Made by a program: the position numbers and the translations under genes. Below the pieces are notes generated by a model, which was not told the DNA's origin, did not search any database, and saw only the letters and a list, made by a program, of their open reading frames with translations. From NCBI GenBank assembly GCA_900555615.1, contig USMB01000002.1, positions 50,672 to 114,671 on the forward strand: a stretch of 64,000 nucleotides of DNA, read 5' to 3'. This DNA is from an uncultured Clostridium sp. (lineage in GTDB: Bacteria; Bacillota; Clostridia; TANB77; CAG-508). Of the stretch, positions 49,901 through 53,274 are shown one piece after another. Each line of letters begins with the position of its first letter. Position 1 is the stretch's first letter.

Positions 49901-51166
49901 AAAGTTTACTATTATCAAGTTCCAAGTGATTCAGATTATGAGAGTACAGAAACAGTAGATGGAAAGACAAGATATATTTACAAATTATCTAAATTTATAG
50001 ATATGGGAAGTACAAGTGTTGGAACTAAATATGCAGACAACAATAGTATATATTACCATGATGGATATGTATTTGAAAAATACGACATATCAATAGACTT
50101 TAGAAATTCAAATATTAATGCAAATCAACTAGCACAAGAAACATACTTAGAATTAAGAAATTCAGCTGGACAATTAAAATATGATAATGGAGACAAAGAC
50201 ATAAAATATAACTTATATAATAGAAATGCAACAATGTCAGAAACAATTAGTAATGAATCAAGGTCATATTCAGCAGTTGAAAACTTAGATATACCATTTA
50301 CATTAAACACAGTATTACAAGAACAAGAAGTTTCATCAGGAGTAAATATTAGAGATACAAAATATGAAGGCAAAATAGCAGGTATAGCAATCGAAATAAC
50401 AACAGAGAATGGAGAAAGAGTTAATGCTCCAGAAATGCAAAACTTTAAACTTGCAAACTCTAGTGATGCAACAGAAGTTTATAAAGCTGGAGATGATGGA
50501 GTAATAAGAGTTCCATTATCTGAAGGATTATCAGTATTACAAAAGAAATATACATTATCATTAACTCAATATAATGTACCAGCAGGAAATTATGTAGCAA
50601 AAGTATACTTCTTTACATCTGATGATGGAAAGTATTACGGTGGTGAGACAAAGATAGTAAAAGAATTCTATATAGCATTTATTAATAAGATAGTAGGACT
50701 AGTTGGAATTGAAGCTATTGATGGAAGCAGAATTTTGAATAAAACAACAAGAAATAACTTAGAAGGAAATCAAAATGTAGATATCAAAGTAAGAGTAGGA
50801 GCTCCATCAAGTGGTACTAACGTAAGAGTAGAGTTATATAAGCGTAATGCAACTTATACAGAAAACGAAGATGGTACAAAAACTTATACTGGAACTGAGT
50901 ACACACCAGTCGACTTGAAAACAGTATTAGACGGTGATTGGAAAACTCCAGAGGAAGCTGGAATGTCAAACACTGAAGGTGCAACAACAGAATATGTAAT
51001 TATGGAAAAACGAAATTATGCAACACCAGTAGATGAAGAAATAGTACAATTTGAAAATACATTAAAAGAAAATGTAAGTACAGGTGAATACAAATTAGTA
51101 TTTAAAGCATGTTTCGATGATGCCATAATTCAAACAGTAAGAAAGACATTTATTGTTACTGATTAA
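28913..51166 (+). CDS. Giant surface protein 2 (Ig-like/LRR super-repeats, LamG, beta-helix)
   Basis: A 7417-residue exported protein. A short basic N-terminus and hydrophobic core (about residues 11-27) lead almost directly into a type a Ig module. There is no unique head like that of giant 1 and no clear AxA cleavage site, so the segment could be an uncleaved anchor. Three super-repeat units follow (LRR blocks L6-L8). A permuted LamG domain is inserted at about 3430-3616. After L8 the Ig modules diverge (starts near 42475, 42940, 43380, 43840, 44285, 44720 and 45060). The tail has a Listeria-Bacteroides-type repeat (FKGWGVANENG), a beta-helix with about 20 YGG motifs (about 5630-6520) and a unique ~890-residue C-terminus. 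No LPXTG, membrane helix or other anchor is visible at the C-terminus. GGAGG at 28902-28906 supports the ATG at 28913. It is probably an adhesin or fibre component presented together with giant 1. Confidence 0.88.
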   Translation: MLKKRKNVRKIIVLLMSIISIISLGINLNKVTKEKYNPALNLYNASETINIDKGEIDPIYRPKWEKVSSSFSAANKTLTVIVKGSAYENKTIDANTQIKYASDVISTLSASNVKVFIDGVEVTSTTNPTVKITDTKTSTNTTSGKKEVTHTIQLSNLEEAVRQAGKNYKEWSGNIALKITGRGQDESTYSSNVLTDADGNHSMMEIQEDGAWVNIELKDTKTDHNTDNVMFADYIKPEFTYVYAAKDIDHTNKTLTIDFSITDKYFDSTKLITDTNGTLTANQSVVNQITVAMKDDATTAVNTKVTKKITNIQYITEKRDNENVRIGAKFTLVIGNLQQETSSGNYRDYSGPMSITFPKEIASDKSGNQNDAKTITIGIGEPSNSGSQQIVDVVDPVWRVENLQKTVNSTTGKLTATMDIYGTDKYFKQSTLTAEQIQVWVDGVNITASGSTAKISRTLTKVEDLTEQRDGKTVTYGIHYKYTITDLEETDALFNAERAKYAANTSTGRVYREYSGDMSIVIPANTMVDNYTNTNKALTYSLGHIDSIKPEIIKISSTRDATNKKETFVFDVVDKYIASSALGTTVTEANNNKSKVHVFVDGEAADSVTKNYTRVTPLSAKINGTSKVVGYRYTLELTGFEKARTAINFNREYSDWSGNVTLEIDAGVAKDTANNFSVKTVFTGDFVDFIKPNATYQYATADIDHTDKTFTMVFDVTDKFYSSGTLAIGDLTIKIDGKDVDWNKVSKSLTVADRQNTVKITENGVVKSVTKTIGKRYTLKLSNLEQIQTRDTSGNYISYSGVVTVAIPGSKFSDTGVDGQNTSPNRNDGTTITSGINIPGGSGTGQVVDVVDPLVERLNSSANAVNKTATVKFNITDKYYDATKAALTQNDMKVLVNGTEVTGKITGFSTKALTESKTTNGTTSQVQYGVEYTVTISNFDTSANQVLLRIPQGKVIDQYGNSNKQTDLILYNVLKSAASEADTTSVFLGGKIQRQNIENITFEKIISSAVYNHTTKEITDTTRAWDVSAQGDQSIVAWYVDSEKNANGMYKIHIANNNVTTIAADSKTTDVSNSIIYANQNSTQLFSYIGYATGCTATTTITNLSLLNTTSVTNMYRMFRGTGYTAMTKLDLGAFDTSNVTNMSAMFETTGYTAMQTLNLGTSFKTNKVTNMAYMFNACGETALKSLDLGTNFNSSEVTNMYRMFRRCGYSAMTSINLRNMNTSKVTNMSGMFYETGRTKLTTLDLGTNFNTSKVTNMSGMFNWMGALTTLNLRDKFDTSNVTDMKSMFWGTGYSNMTSFSLGDKFNTGKVTDMSGMFYDFAHNISKLDLGDNFYTTSATNMTNMFYQAGQTAMTVLDLGPAFTRIADTRTNMFYNTGKSGNVVYASEQIYLDKNNFKLNTSVTTSAINYTRGTINPRYRTEWIKQSSQITIDSANPKNSKITITLRGRTNAEAGKEFTSNVTSSLTQSQINDQIKVFIDGKEATTITKTIGNATADTNATTGASDVVQVLTITNFQEAARQSGKSYKEWSGNISLKIAKKTLTDTKYSNQNLSAIDTTGTMTDIVLAGTGTEKQNDTTSTSTMFTDFVKPEFNYLSSETTINHDTKTVTILFSVRDKYFSNSGLTADTTASKISVTVADEEINSKITKKLEVVEEEKDTVNGKNKKVGEKYRLTITGLDHKDGTHYSGIMQLGFAKDLVADFSGNKNDSQTITIGVDTPNGTGSGTIVDVVSPVWSIASTNAITGVIKLRVTDKYLVKADSIFALTKDSIKVIVNGVESTTIEKSLSGPTEITANQVYEYTLTLSNIEPSDGGYTEFTPIDPIVGGTAKYRNENGGDVKLRIVAGTVTDKYGNKTLQQDLVVGSLDNTKPEVYYVQTTRDNTNHKATIVFNVTDKNYYSSKIIGTDEMSIWMDGTQIDSNITKTITKKVEIKTTIDNKTKVVGHQYTLEINKLRETDQTFINSARSYREYSGTLQVKINPTAARDIKGNTINQNTATLSSFVDTLKPEVVYKYSSSDINKENKTFSMTFDIVDKYYNSASSSAISISDLAIRIDGKEPDWSKVTRTLTPTGGDDITATNISYTDNGTIKTGNKVVGKRYTLTLSNLEQLQTKDISGNYIEYSGVVSVVIPQNKVADIGTTGDKTNLNKNITTTITSGISLPGGSGNDQVVDVVDPLVEKITSSASAVNKTASVNFKITDKYFAKSTLTQNNIKVLVNGTEVTGKITGFTSKELKEDRTSGSTTTQFQYGVEYTVNVGGFDSNVNQVIVRIPQGVVTDTSANGNKQTDLVLYNVLKKTDTESAITSVFLGGKIQRQNIYNITFEKVIPNSVYNHATKKISDTTRAWDVSAQGDQSIVAWYVDSEIKNSTYKIHIATNSQVPGQTTVGNNEIFANVNSSRLFQNIGYSTNCTATEVITNLNLLDTASVTDMRWMFQYTGYNAMKKLDLSSLDTRNVTLMSAMFYGTGYKAMDTLTFGTNFNTSKVTTMEYMFYETGYTAMQTLNLGSNFNTSKVTNMQYMFRDCGHDALTALDLGSNFDTSKVTNMDSMFYRVGFAKLETLNLGNNFNTIKVTSMGGMFAGVGQTSPLKTLDLGKNFDTRNVTNMSYMFHCTGTSGMTSLDLGDKFYTTSATNMQNMFYQLGTNAMTLLDLGPAFTRIADSYTDMFTNAGKSGEMKIYASEQIYLDKNNFKLNTSATESAISYTRGTINPKYRTEWVKESSSISTANKNITITLRGRTNSEAGVDFTSNVTSLLTQNQINDQIKVFVDGKEATSITKTIATATTDKNAVTGANDVIQVLTLSNFEETARQSGKSYKEWSGNISLKIAKKTLTDETYSNQNLSAIDTTGTMTDIVLAGTGTENKNNTTSTSTMFTDYIKPEFTYSFSTGNINYIDKTLTVDFTVTDKYFESTILKTDTTAQNITLKLKDDETAPVNSNVTKELKYVSDVMDTVNGKSVKVGEKYKLVVKGLEQKTLNGDYKNYSGPMSISFPAGTIKDTSGNLSDAKTITIGVNEPDNTGTDKIVDVVDPMWRTDNINIDYTNKQVTVDLIGTDKYYASNSLTTDKIKVLVDGEEATSIKKTLSTASTIQYGVKYTLTLSNWEESTKQSGKQFFEWSGTTKIEIAADTLKDESNNTSNKQQFTLGHVDFIKPKIERVSSTKNASNKTETIVFNVIDKYLDVTDLVTESDISVYVDNELASQISKKLTKVSDISGTVNGVSKVVGHQYQLVLSNFEQKRTAINYNREYSDWSGNVKIKIAKDAVKDTNTPTPNKNDETEIAGEFIDFIKPNATYQYSSSNIDYNGKTFTMVFDITDKHYSSATLALSDLTIRIDGEEPNWDDTGVHGVIKQLTIIDRTNTVNGQTQTIGKRYTLKLSHLEQLEKLAGKETMDYSGVITVAIPKDKVADTSENKNDALTITSGIEVKGETGKGEIGLPANNTVMAIGTNPGGSSASSSFANMNVYALEISNETGIIGKYDATNNTGNGHSNSTTTWKDLNGSNNGTINGAIWGNNYLKFDGVNDWVNLGQMSFTNYASLDITMSIDKVQSGEVDLVSNFEDGGIGIYLMNGVPRFSIYSKNLNKYIEISADTALTVGEKTNIKGIYDGNNLYLYINGNPVTGTVVDVVDPIWERVSSSASAANQTATITVRGTDKYFASSALTADKIKILINGKEVSTNVSVNVGTATPVYSADGTTRIGDQYTITLSGSGLPKDTNQIKVQIQECALTDTSGNKNKATDLIVFNALAKTDTETSATSGFLGSASSANTKVKTIQRQNIDNVTFVDNIPSTVYDKSAQAYVDDKAWDVSAMQDKSILAWYTTNANGSLKVYIGSDNEIFGNYNSSYLFKYIGYSDKCTSAETITNINLLNVSSVTNMRGMFWMTGWRSMKKLELGANFDTSNVTSMLCMFGETGKQAMTTLDLGSKFYTSKVTDMSYMFSQAGWVAMTSLNLGGNFNTVSVTNMNNMFSNTGHEVLTTLNLGGNFNTSNVTDMAHMFEATGYKAMTGLDLGEKFNTSSVTNMNSMFEETGYTAMTSLDLGGNFNTVKVTNMNAMFYRTGRTAMTTLNLGSNFDTTNVTDMRSMFNETGFTAMTKLDLGDKFNTSKVTNMYRMFFNTGATQMTLLDLGPAFTKIADGNITIDSNTLKAYSEMFTYTGKNNAITIYASEQIYLDKNNFKLNTDATSSAINYTRGTINPRYRTEWINENSKITIDTANPKNSKITITLRGRTNAEAGVDFTSNVTSSLTQAKLNDQIQIFIDGEQVDGLTKTIGDATVVKNAVTGANDVTQVLTLSNFEESARQSGKNFKEWSGNIILKIDKKTLKDDKYGNQNLKAIDTTGTMQDIVIQGTGTETSNNTTSTTTMFTDYIKPEFTYEYANTQIDYDKKTVTVVFDVTDKYFKQSTVSLDNTTIKVDGKDVDWTKVNKTLAKKKTNADQKVGEIVYKTDGTIWYPVNGKLQQIGERYELIVSGLETKNGEGYSGTMTLAFPSGIVTDQSNNSNSAKTITLGIDDPENHGDHKDPIVVDVVNPLWSYGTSSINRVRNGATADTVDLTIIGSDKYYKANTLTEDKIKVYVDDKLQVSITKKLTQITDTATLKKLATKQGLADINNLKFTGYKLTLGNFGTINGVTKIVIDAGTIQDESGNKNIETTINVGNIEWIENGDSSTNQKYPAFRNSIVDFIKPVIKYKYSAVEGARNPDIDYEARTLTVKFTVTDKYLRESTIIKADGTLNTDAVKIKVAGTDLTTQLHTVITSADITDGKEYTLVISNFELVYNTGKGYEDYSGEVQLVFEANKIDDTSGNKNDATTITIDTDDGDDPDHSIIVDVIDPLIEKTKDSLSVRNAQNNIVRDLNTETGVVSVEIRATDKYLKSGTLENVAEQIKVMMIKPGTTEKVEVPTIKKTVTKLRQQATLIDYKITLSNFERNEGITSIVIPKGVIKDTSENGNKETELLVGNATWVEVGDSKGEYTAFRDSIIDVTRPTWNYATSSITRDRDGETGTVTIKILGKDTYYLKDTLTTNDISVYVANSENPEEPITTITKTLTKITDTAQLEGADTGYTLTLGNFGKYDGKVKIKIDADTIKDTSGNGNKETEISVGNSKWVETDVGDSSTNPKYTAFRNSIVDFIKPIIIYQYEDGVNPVIDRDNKKVSISFNVTDTNFLESNITASDIRVLVDDMEVTDSITKKLEKSDIKDTTDTNKKNGVKYTLTLSNFELDQNLEDEIFRRHSGKIELIIAKDKVRDTSGNGNIETSIIVDNENGDDENNFINVDFVKPKIFYDSKFISWDNRYAEVTIKGTDRFYDFNTKLEPEDIKLYQQNDNGDYIEVTNLPVTIKSVKNKYGYDFVIRLGEFEEEYKMKIVIAAGKISDSSGNVNEETEIIVGLDNKKPIWKYISTDTSKFETDGKISFTVKGQDKFLNLTKSGLQDSNMKIYKDGVELTDSVGITVNYLGQDTTEKSKSYKIDITGLKEIGSYSLVFEEKTLIDEFDNESNATTISFSKSAISSNTNNYTAVTYHASHDFELMHQAYVHELMSVNKTGKNSESKTYRASSVGEIYKNVGNTTFAEPFTYTNGTQSAYSFKGWGVANENGHLVDDQGTILTDESKATIYGLYDEIPETVTNLKAIWQKATVIFVSKNGNNANNGFSPETPVKDIKTAYSKLSASGTMKTNVIVIMDAIEWNSSDVLTGNATITSLYAGVDYTNKGAELKISSNMQINGNVMYDDIKLYSNSTTVSDGSDYLANGSYNNMLITNYGNVVLGRGIITPNGKYTFGAVIGGEYRQETKTGSIGIHTVIVEAGKYNDIVIGSALGSGGQSIKPKYVSHQITIGTMKEAAISRNSRVTITGYLSMGELEDRCYPYKTSGNQETSSSYSRTYSITRLYSATFTGENKFAKASEDASIYLRSANGFNDGKTDFEMYGGNVTGNVYAGARMATDSPETTLNAMKFYGGTITGNIFGQGGKDSSYGGTEITLEGIFTMTGDIFGGSNSTTVGSGKVNGSSTILLNSTSSVVTGNVYGGSNGIINNGSINLNNGLITGSSSIKLNAGKVTGDIYGGGNNCGIVNTADITINNGTVLGTIYGGAYQNQVQGRSAIKVYGGTVNDIYGGNILTGVSQQMGDTTNQEIKITIGDENATTTPTVKGDIYGGGKFDKIENSVIQLIKCSTKPTVYGGSYSSGVTNKSSIYLMGMTVSTIYGGSNVGGNVTSANIYLQSGTVTDVYGGGYGGKGTEAGITLEGTATVTSIYGGSNTKGDVETTKVILKSGTITNVFGGGNSAPVRNANVTLNGAKLVIDSIHGGSKKTGLCNATNVNLEAGTVTNVYGGGLDIGSTNATVNQKGAKVTNIYGGNHGGTGDGGQTTNAIVNIVDSSVKNVYGGNYGRGTTQNATINISGISVITGELYGGGFRSAIGTAEETGSTTINITGGSINKDINGGSKESKVYGTTNVNIGRDAVADKDLTAASINIRGNIYAGGDSYKASNRQSQKDYDFDTISVYGDTHVTLDNSTQSTISFSGSIFGAGNAASYSNEVDGSTITVKDFGSLTESYRMTSIERTGKVYIDHSYLELVGEQDVNNYYKTTRYTLNRISNGLTLQNGTTLYTQRGFNLVNGFESVKTDGDGTSTKQTVSIADGAVTRNVDNRIYTLEGINLVFAKQEGDIYSNSSQDIWGDVNGMAFFGMYRINRQTGGKDFDIYDPNYSGGGVEGFFANGTYIEGRHKSNHDTTVDGFYTNVGDYSNPNNVTVTPEIIEVTDYGTYYDWIAGGDVVNYSTTLIASTYSTYSMSELLLDYKYKPNATYNVNRVSINALNPDINLINPLDIPTISSNANNTFGLTISTDRTGWVKSGTTTILSEDYGKIGGTTYYKTDSTSTPGKLIFKIYNSMNVSEDQDLGNVNIVLTGKTTTGKDTTQGGVFKVVISVTLQSIYEEDKEQYTPSFTNSTETELNYTTDSKVDLTYLLYKNAKETIYTSEDYRVLSSTVKLTAGTKLTMRDYGQGDTVNKVYYYQVPSDSDYESTETVDGKTRYIYKLSKFIDMGSTSVGTKYADNNSIYYHDGYVFEKYDISIDFRNSNINANQLAQETYLELRNSAGQLKYDNGDKDIKYNLYNRNATMSETISNESRSYSAVENLDIPFTLNTVLQEQEVSSGVNIRDTKYEGKIAGIAIEITTENGERVNAPEMQNFKLANSSDATEVYKAGDDGVIRVPLSEGLSVLQKKYTLSLTQYNVPAGNYVAKVYFFTSDDGKYYGGETKIVKEFYIAFINKIVGLVGIEAIDGSRILNKTTRNNLEGNQNVDIKVRVGAPSSGTNVRVELYKRNATYTENEDGTKTYTGTEYTPVDLKTVLDGDWKTPEEAGMSNTEGATTEYVIMEKRNYATPVDEEIVQFENTLKENVSTGEYKLVFKACFDDAIIQTVRKTFIVTD
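31805..33155 (+). repeat. LRR block L6 of giant 2 (9-10 units)
   Basis: Entry SEADTTSVFLG, AWDVSAQGDQSIVAWY, a longer beta segment, then nine or ten MF-x4 units, ending LDLGPAFTRIA. The preceding a-f modules start near 29066, 29605, 30090, 30550, 30975 and 31460; the following ones near 33160, 33675, 34105, 34515, 34925 and 35430. Confidence 0.8.
33692..34090 (+). repeat. 399-base segment nearly identical to one in giant 1 (copy 2)
   Basis: Gap-free counterpart of 25382-25780. Both copies are type b modules and run to the same GGCTCTGGA before the c module, so the homology covers essentially one module. Confidence 0.8.
35780..37030 (+). repeat. LRR block L7 of giant 2 (8 units)
   Basis: Entry TESAITSVFLG, AWDVSAQGDQSIVAWY, eight MF-x4 units, ending LDLGPAFTRIA and NFKLNTSATESAI. 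Modules a-e follow near 37035, 37535, 37985, 38355 and 38770, then the LamG insertion, then f near 39780. Confidence 0.8.
39197..39760 (+). other. LamG-like domain inserted in giant 2, apparently circularly permuted
   Basis: About 188 residues lie in the linker between modules e and f, where other units have only a short Gly/Ser spacer (NLPGGSGTG). The second part (from IIGKYDATNNTGNGHS through KFDGVNDWVNLG to LYLYINGNPV) reads as the N-terminal and middle portion of a LamG/concanavalin A-like domain. The strands that normally come last (NTVMAIGTNPGG, FANMNVYALEI) come first instead. Such domains usually bind glycans. Domain identity is by motif recognition; the permutation is read from motif order. 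Confidence 0.65.
40120..41480 (+). repeat. LRR block L8 of giant 2 (9 units)
   Basis: Entry TETSATSGFLG, AWDVSAMQDKSILAWY, nine MF-x4 units, ending LDLGPAFTKIA with an extra ~8-residue insertion, then NFKLNTDATSSAI. Modules a and b follow near 41485 and 42000. Confidence 0.8.
45430..48490 (+). other. C-terminal Listeria-Bacteroides repeat and YGG beta-helix of giant 2
   Basis: About 45590-45790 encodes a repeat of Listeria-Bacteroides type (SFKGWGVANENGH to LKAIW). It runs into IFVSKNGNNANNGFSPETPV, a typical entry into parallel beta-helix proteins. From about 46650 to 48240 some 20 copies of (Y/F/H)GG recur every 20-40 residues in patterns such as GTVTDVYGGG and IYGGSN. This is consistent with a right-handed beta-helix. 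It occurs once and lies distal to the repeat rod. Confidence 0.7.
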
Positions 51167-51174
51167 TAAAAATA

Positions 51175-51202
51175 CATAGGCACGACAATGGTTGTGCCTA
51201 TG
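51175..51202 (+). other. Intergenic hairpin after giant gene 2, no T-tract
   Basis: CATAGGCACGAC (51175-51186), loop AATG, GTTGTGCCTATG (51191-51202), one G-U pair. No run of T follows, so it looks like an RNA-stability or processing hairpin and not a strong terminator. I see no good promoter before the next gene, so read-through from giant gene 2 is plausible. Confidence 0.6.
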
Positions 51203-51224
51203 CTATGAATAAAGAGAGGATTGA

Positions 51225-52076
51225 ATGCGAAAGATGAGAAAACATAAAAAAATAAATAAACTAAAAGTTGGAATAACCATATTTCTTATTGTTTTAATAA
51301 TAACATTATCAGTATTTGGTAGATATTTTTACAATAGCATAAAAGAATCTTATTTTCTATCAAAACAATTCTTTTTTACAAGTGATTTGTTAGCATTAGG
51401 TGGACAAACTTACACTTATGAAAATTGGGGAGGTATAGATGTTTACAAAATTAATGTTGAGTTATATAGTTATCAAAATACATTATTAAAATTAGATTAT
51501 GATTTAGATTACTCAATTTCATGTGAAGTAGTGCAAAAAGATAAAATTAAATGTAATATTGGTTCAGAAGATGGACCAACATCAACAACAGGTACAATAT
51601 ATAAAACAACAAATTCAACTACGGTTACTTTTTATGTAACTCCTTTAGTTCAAATTAATAAAGGTGAAACAGTAACAGTAAAGATAAAAGCCAGAACAGA
51701 AGTACCATATATAAAAGAAATTTCTTGTGATGTTTCTTTAAAAATTGTTCAACAAACAGTAAATTCTTGGGAGATTGAAGATGAAGTAAATAAAAATTAT
51801 GCAGTATTAAAATTAAAAAATCTTCACGAATCAGGAATACAGGTCACATTGGAATTTGATCCAAAAAAAGTTAGATTAGATTTAAATGATGAAATTTATA
51901 TAAATAAAATCAGCTCAGAAACAACACAAATTGATGGAAATGATTACATAAAAAAGCTAGTTTTTAATATGGATGCAGAGGCTGTAAAATATGTAAAATT
52001 TTACAAGGTGGATATGTCACAAAGCTATAAATACCCAGCCGGAGCGGCTTCGAGCGTAATCAAGGTAACTATTTAG
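51225..52076 (+). CDS. Small exported protein, SipW-substrate-like, first gene of the assembly cluster
   Basis: A 283-residue protein: basic N-terminus, hydrophobic segment about 14-30, then SVFGRYFYNSIKESYF and FFFTSDLLALGG. The RYFYN and FFFTSD pattern resembles a family of exported Bacillota proteins found with SipW-type peptidases. The body is beta-rich, with a paired-cysteine stretch (SCEVVQKDKIKC) and a later Cys in EISCDVSL. There is no C-terminal anchor. The ATG at 51225 follows GAGAGGA (51214-51220) closely; the in-frame ATG at 51234 is an alternative. The gene lies 58 bases downstream of giant gene 2 and may be co-transcribed with it. Role as a matrix or fibre subunit is inferred. 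Confidence 0.65.
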   Translation: MRKMRKHKKINKLKVGITIFLIVLIITLSVFGRYFYNSIKESYFLSKQFFFTSDLLALGGQTYTYENWGGIDVYKINVELYSYQNTLLKLDYDLDYSISCEVVQKDKIKCNIGSEDGPTSTTGTIYKTTNSTTVTFYVTPLVQINKGETVTVKIKARTEVPYIKEISCDVSLKIVQQTVNSWEIEDEVNKNYAVLKLKNLHESGIQVTLEFDPKKVRLDLNDEIYINKISSETTQIDGNDYIKKLVFNMDAEAVKYVKFYKVDMSQSYKYPAGAASSVIKVTI

Positions 52077-52096
52077 AAAATTATTTAAAAAAGGTA

Positions 52097-52125
52097 TAGA
52101 CTTTTAAAAGTAGATATGGTATAAA
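52097..52125 (+). promoter_or_regulatory. Possible promoter for the 52153 operon
   Basis: TAGACT (52097-52102), 17 bases, TATAAA (52120-52125), within ATGGTATAAATTATA, close to the -10 surroundings of both giant promoters (ATGATATAAAT). The -35 is weak. Confidence 0.4.
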
Positions 52126-52152
52126 TTATAATAGATAAAAAGGAGGAAAAAG

Positions 52153-52587
52153 ATGAAAAAGGTAAGAAAAGGTAAAAAAATGCTTATAACAACATTAATA
52201 GCAATAATTGCAATTGTATTAATAATTGTTCTTATTGTAGTTAATGTAAATAAAAAGAAAAACAATAATACAACAAATAATGGTGATGAGCAACAAGTAA
52301 TCATGCTACCAGACACAACTTATAGCGATATGGAAGTAAGCAATGTTTATATGGAATATTTAAAAGATGAAGACAAAACAATGGTATCTTTATCAATAAA
52401 TAACACAACAGATCAAAAAGTTGAAGATGAAAGACTTGAGGCAATATTAATAGGAGCAGACGAAAATGTTTTAGGTTCAATGGAAACATGGATCCAAAGT
52501 TTAGATGTTGGTGAACAATACAACATTAGTGTAATATTAAATGGAGATTTAACTGCAACACAACTAATAAAATTAGAAAAAAAATAG
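52153..52587 (+). CDS. Small membrane-anchored exported protein
   Basis: A 144-residue protein: a very basic N-terminus, one long hydrophobic segment (about 12-32), an Asn/Thr/Lys linker, then a ~100-residue extracytoplasmic domain. That domain contains YSDMEVSNVYMEY, MVSLSINNTT and a GEQYNISV-like strand. The strand order (S-N-x-x-x, then S-x-x-N-N-T, then L-x-x-G-E) is like the small FxLYD-type beta domains found on Gram-positive surfaces, but I cannot assign it firmly. AAGGAGG lies just before the ATG, and the next gene starts 15 bases after its stop. It could be an anchor or accessory factor for the neighbouring subunits. Confidence 0.6.
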   Translation: MKKVRKGKKMLITTLIAIIAIVLIIVLIVVNVNKKKNNNTTNNGDEQQVIMLPDTTYSDMEVSNVYMEYLKDEDKTMVSLSINNTTDQKVEDERLEAILIGADENVLGSMETWIQSLDVGEQYNISVILNGDLTATQLIKLEKK

Positions 52588-52602
52588 AAAAGGAGAAAAA
52601 GC

Positions 52603-53274
52603 ATGAAAAAAGTACTAGGGTCAATTGTGTTTGTAATATATGCTATAATTGCAATTGCAGTAACATTATTACTATTAACATATAATGAATACAATTGTAG
52701 CGAAATTGGGGGATATACTGTTTATATTGTTAATGATGATTCATTAGAACCAGAATATAAACAAGGCTCTATACTATTAATAAAGCACACAAGTGATAAA
52801 AATTTAAAAGAAAATGATGGTATGTTTTTATATAAAGTACTTAACAGCCAAGAATATGAGGTTGTTAATAAAACTTTACAATCAAAAACACAACAAGGTA
52901 GACATATAACATATGTTACTACAGATGATGAAAATTACGCTAGTGACTACTTAATAGGAAAAGAAAGTGACACAATCGTTATAAATGGTTGGGGATATGC
53001 TTTATCACTATTAGAATCAAAATGGGGATACTTATTCTGTATAGTAATTGTATCACTATTGCTATTCTTACAAGAAGCATTTGAATTAGCGATGGAATTA
53101 AAATATGGAGAAGGTAGCAAGAAAAAACAAGCAGCTCAAGCGGTTCAAACAGAAACAGCTACAAAGAAAACAGCAACTCAAACCAAAACGAAAACAGCTA
53201 CTACAACTGCAAAAAAAGTAAAAAAAGTAGTAAAAACAAATGATGCAAATCAATCAGATGTAAAGGAAGGATAA
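52603..53274 (+). CDS. Signal peptidase I/SipW-like protein with altered catalytic His and basic tail
   Basis: A 223-residue protein with the SipW layout: N-terminal membrane segment (about 4-27), extracytoplasmic domain, second membrane segment (about 142-158). The nucleophile box reads NDDSLEPEYKQGSILLI (Ser47), matching GSMxPxxxxGDxVxV. Where the other four paralogues have THR, SHR or MHE, this one has EVVNKT, placing Asn89 at the His position. The GDNN box is replaced by TTDDEN. It is therefore likely to be inactive or to work differently, perhaps as a chaperone or regulator of the active copies. A ~55-residue Lys/Thr/Ala-rich tail follows the second membrane segment. The ribosome site AAGGAG precedes the ATG, and the stop abuts the start of the TasA-like gene at 53275. 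Confidence 0.72.
   Translation: MKKVLGSIVFVIYAIIAIAVTLLLLTYNEYNCSEIGGYTVYIVNDDSLEPEYKQGSILLIKHTSDKNLKENDGMFLYKVLNSQEYEVVNKTLQSKTQQGRHITYVTTDDENYASDYLIGKESDTIVINGWGYALSLLESKWGYLFCIVIVSLLLFLQEAFELAMELKYGEGSKKKQAAQAVQTETATKKTATQTKTKTATTTAKKVKKVVKTNDANQSDVKEG

Noticed and set aside
3911..51166. CRISPR-like or tandem DNA repeats
   Set aside because: All repeats are in-frame protein modules of variable length with diverged DNA, with no spacers or cas genes.
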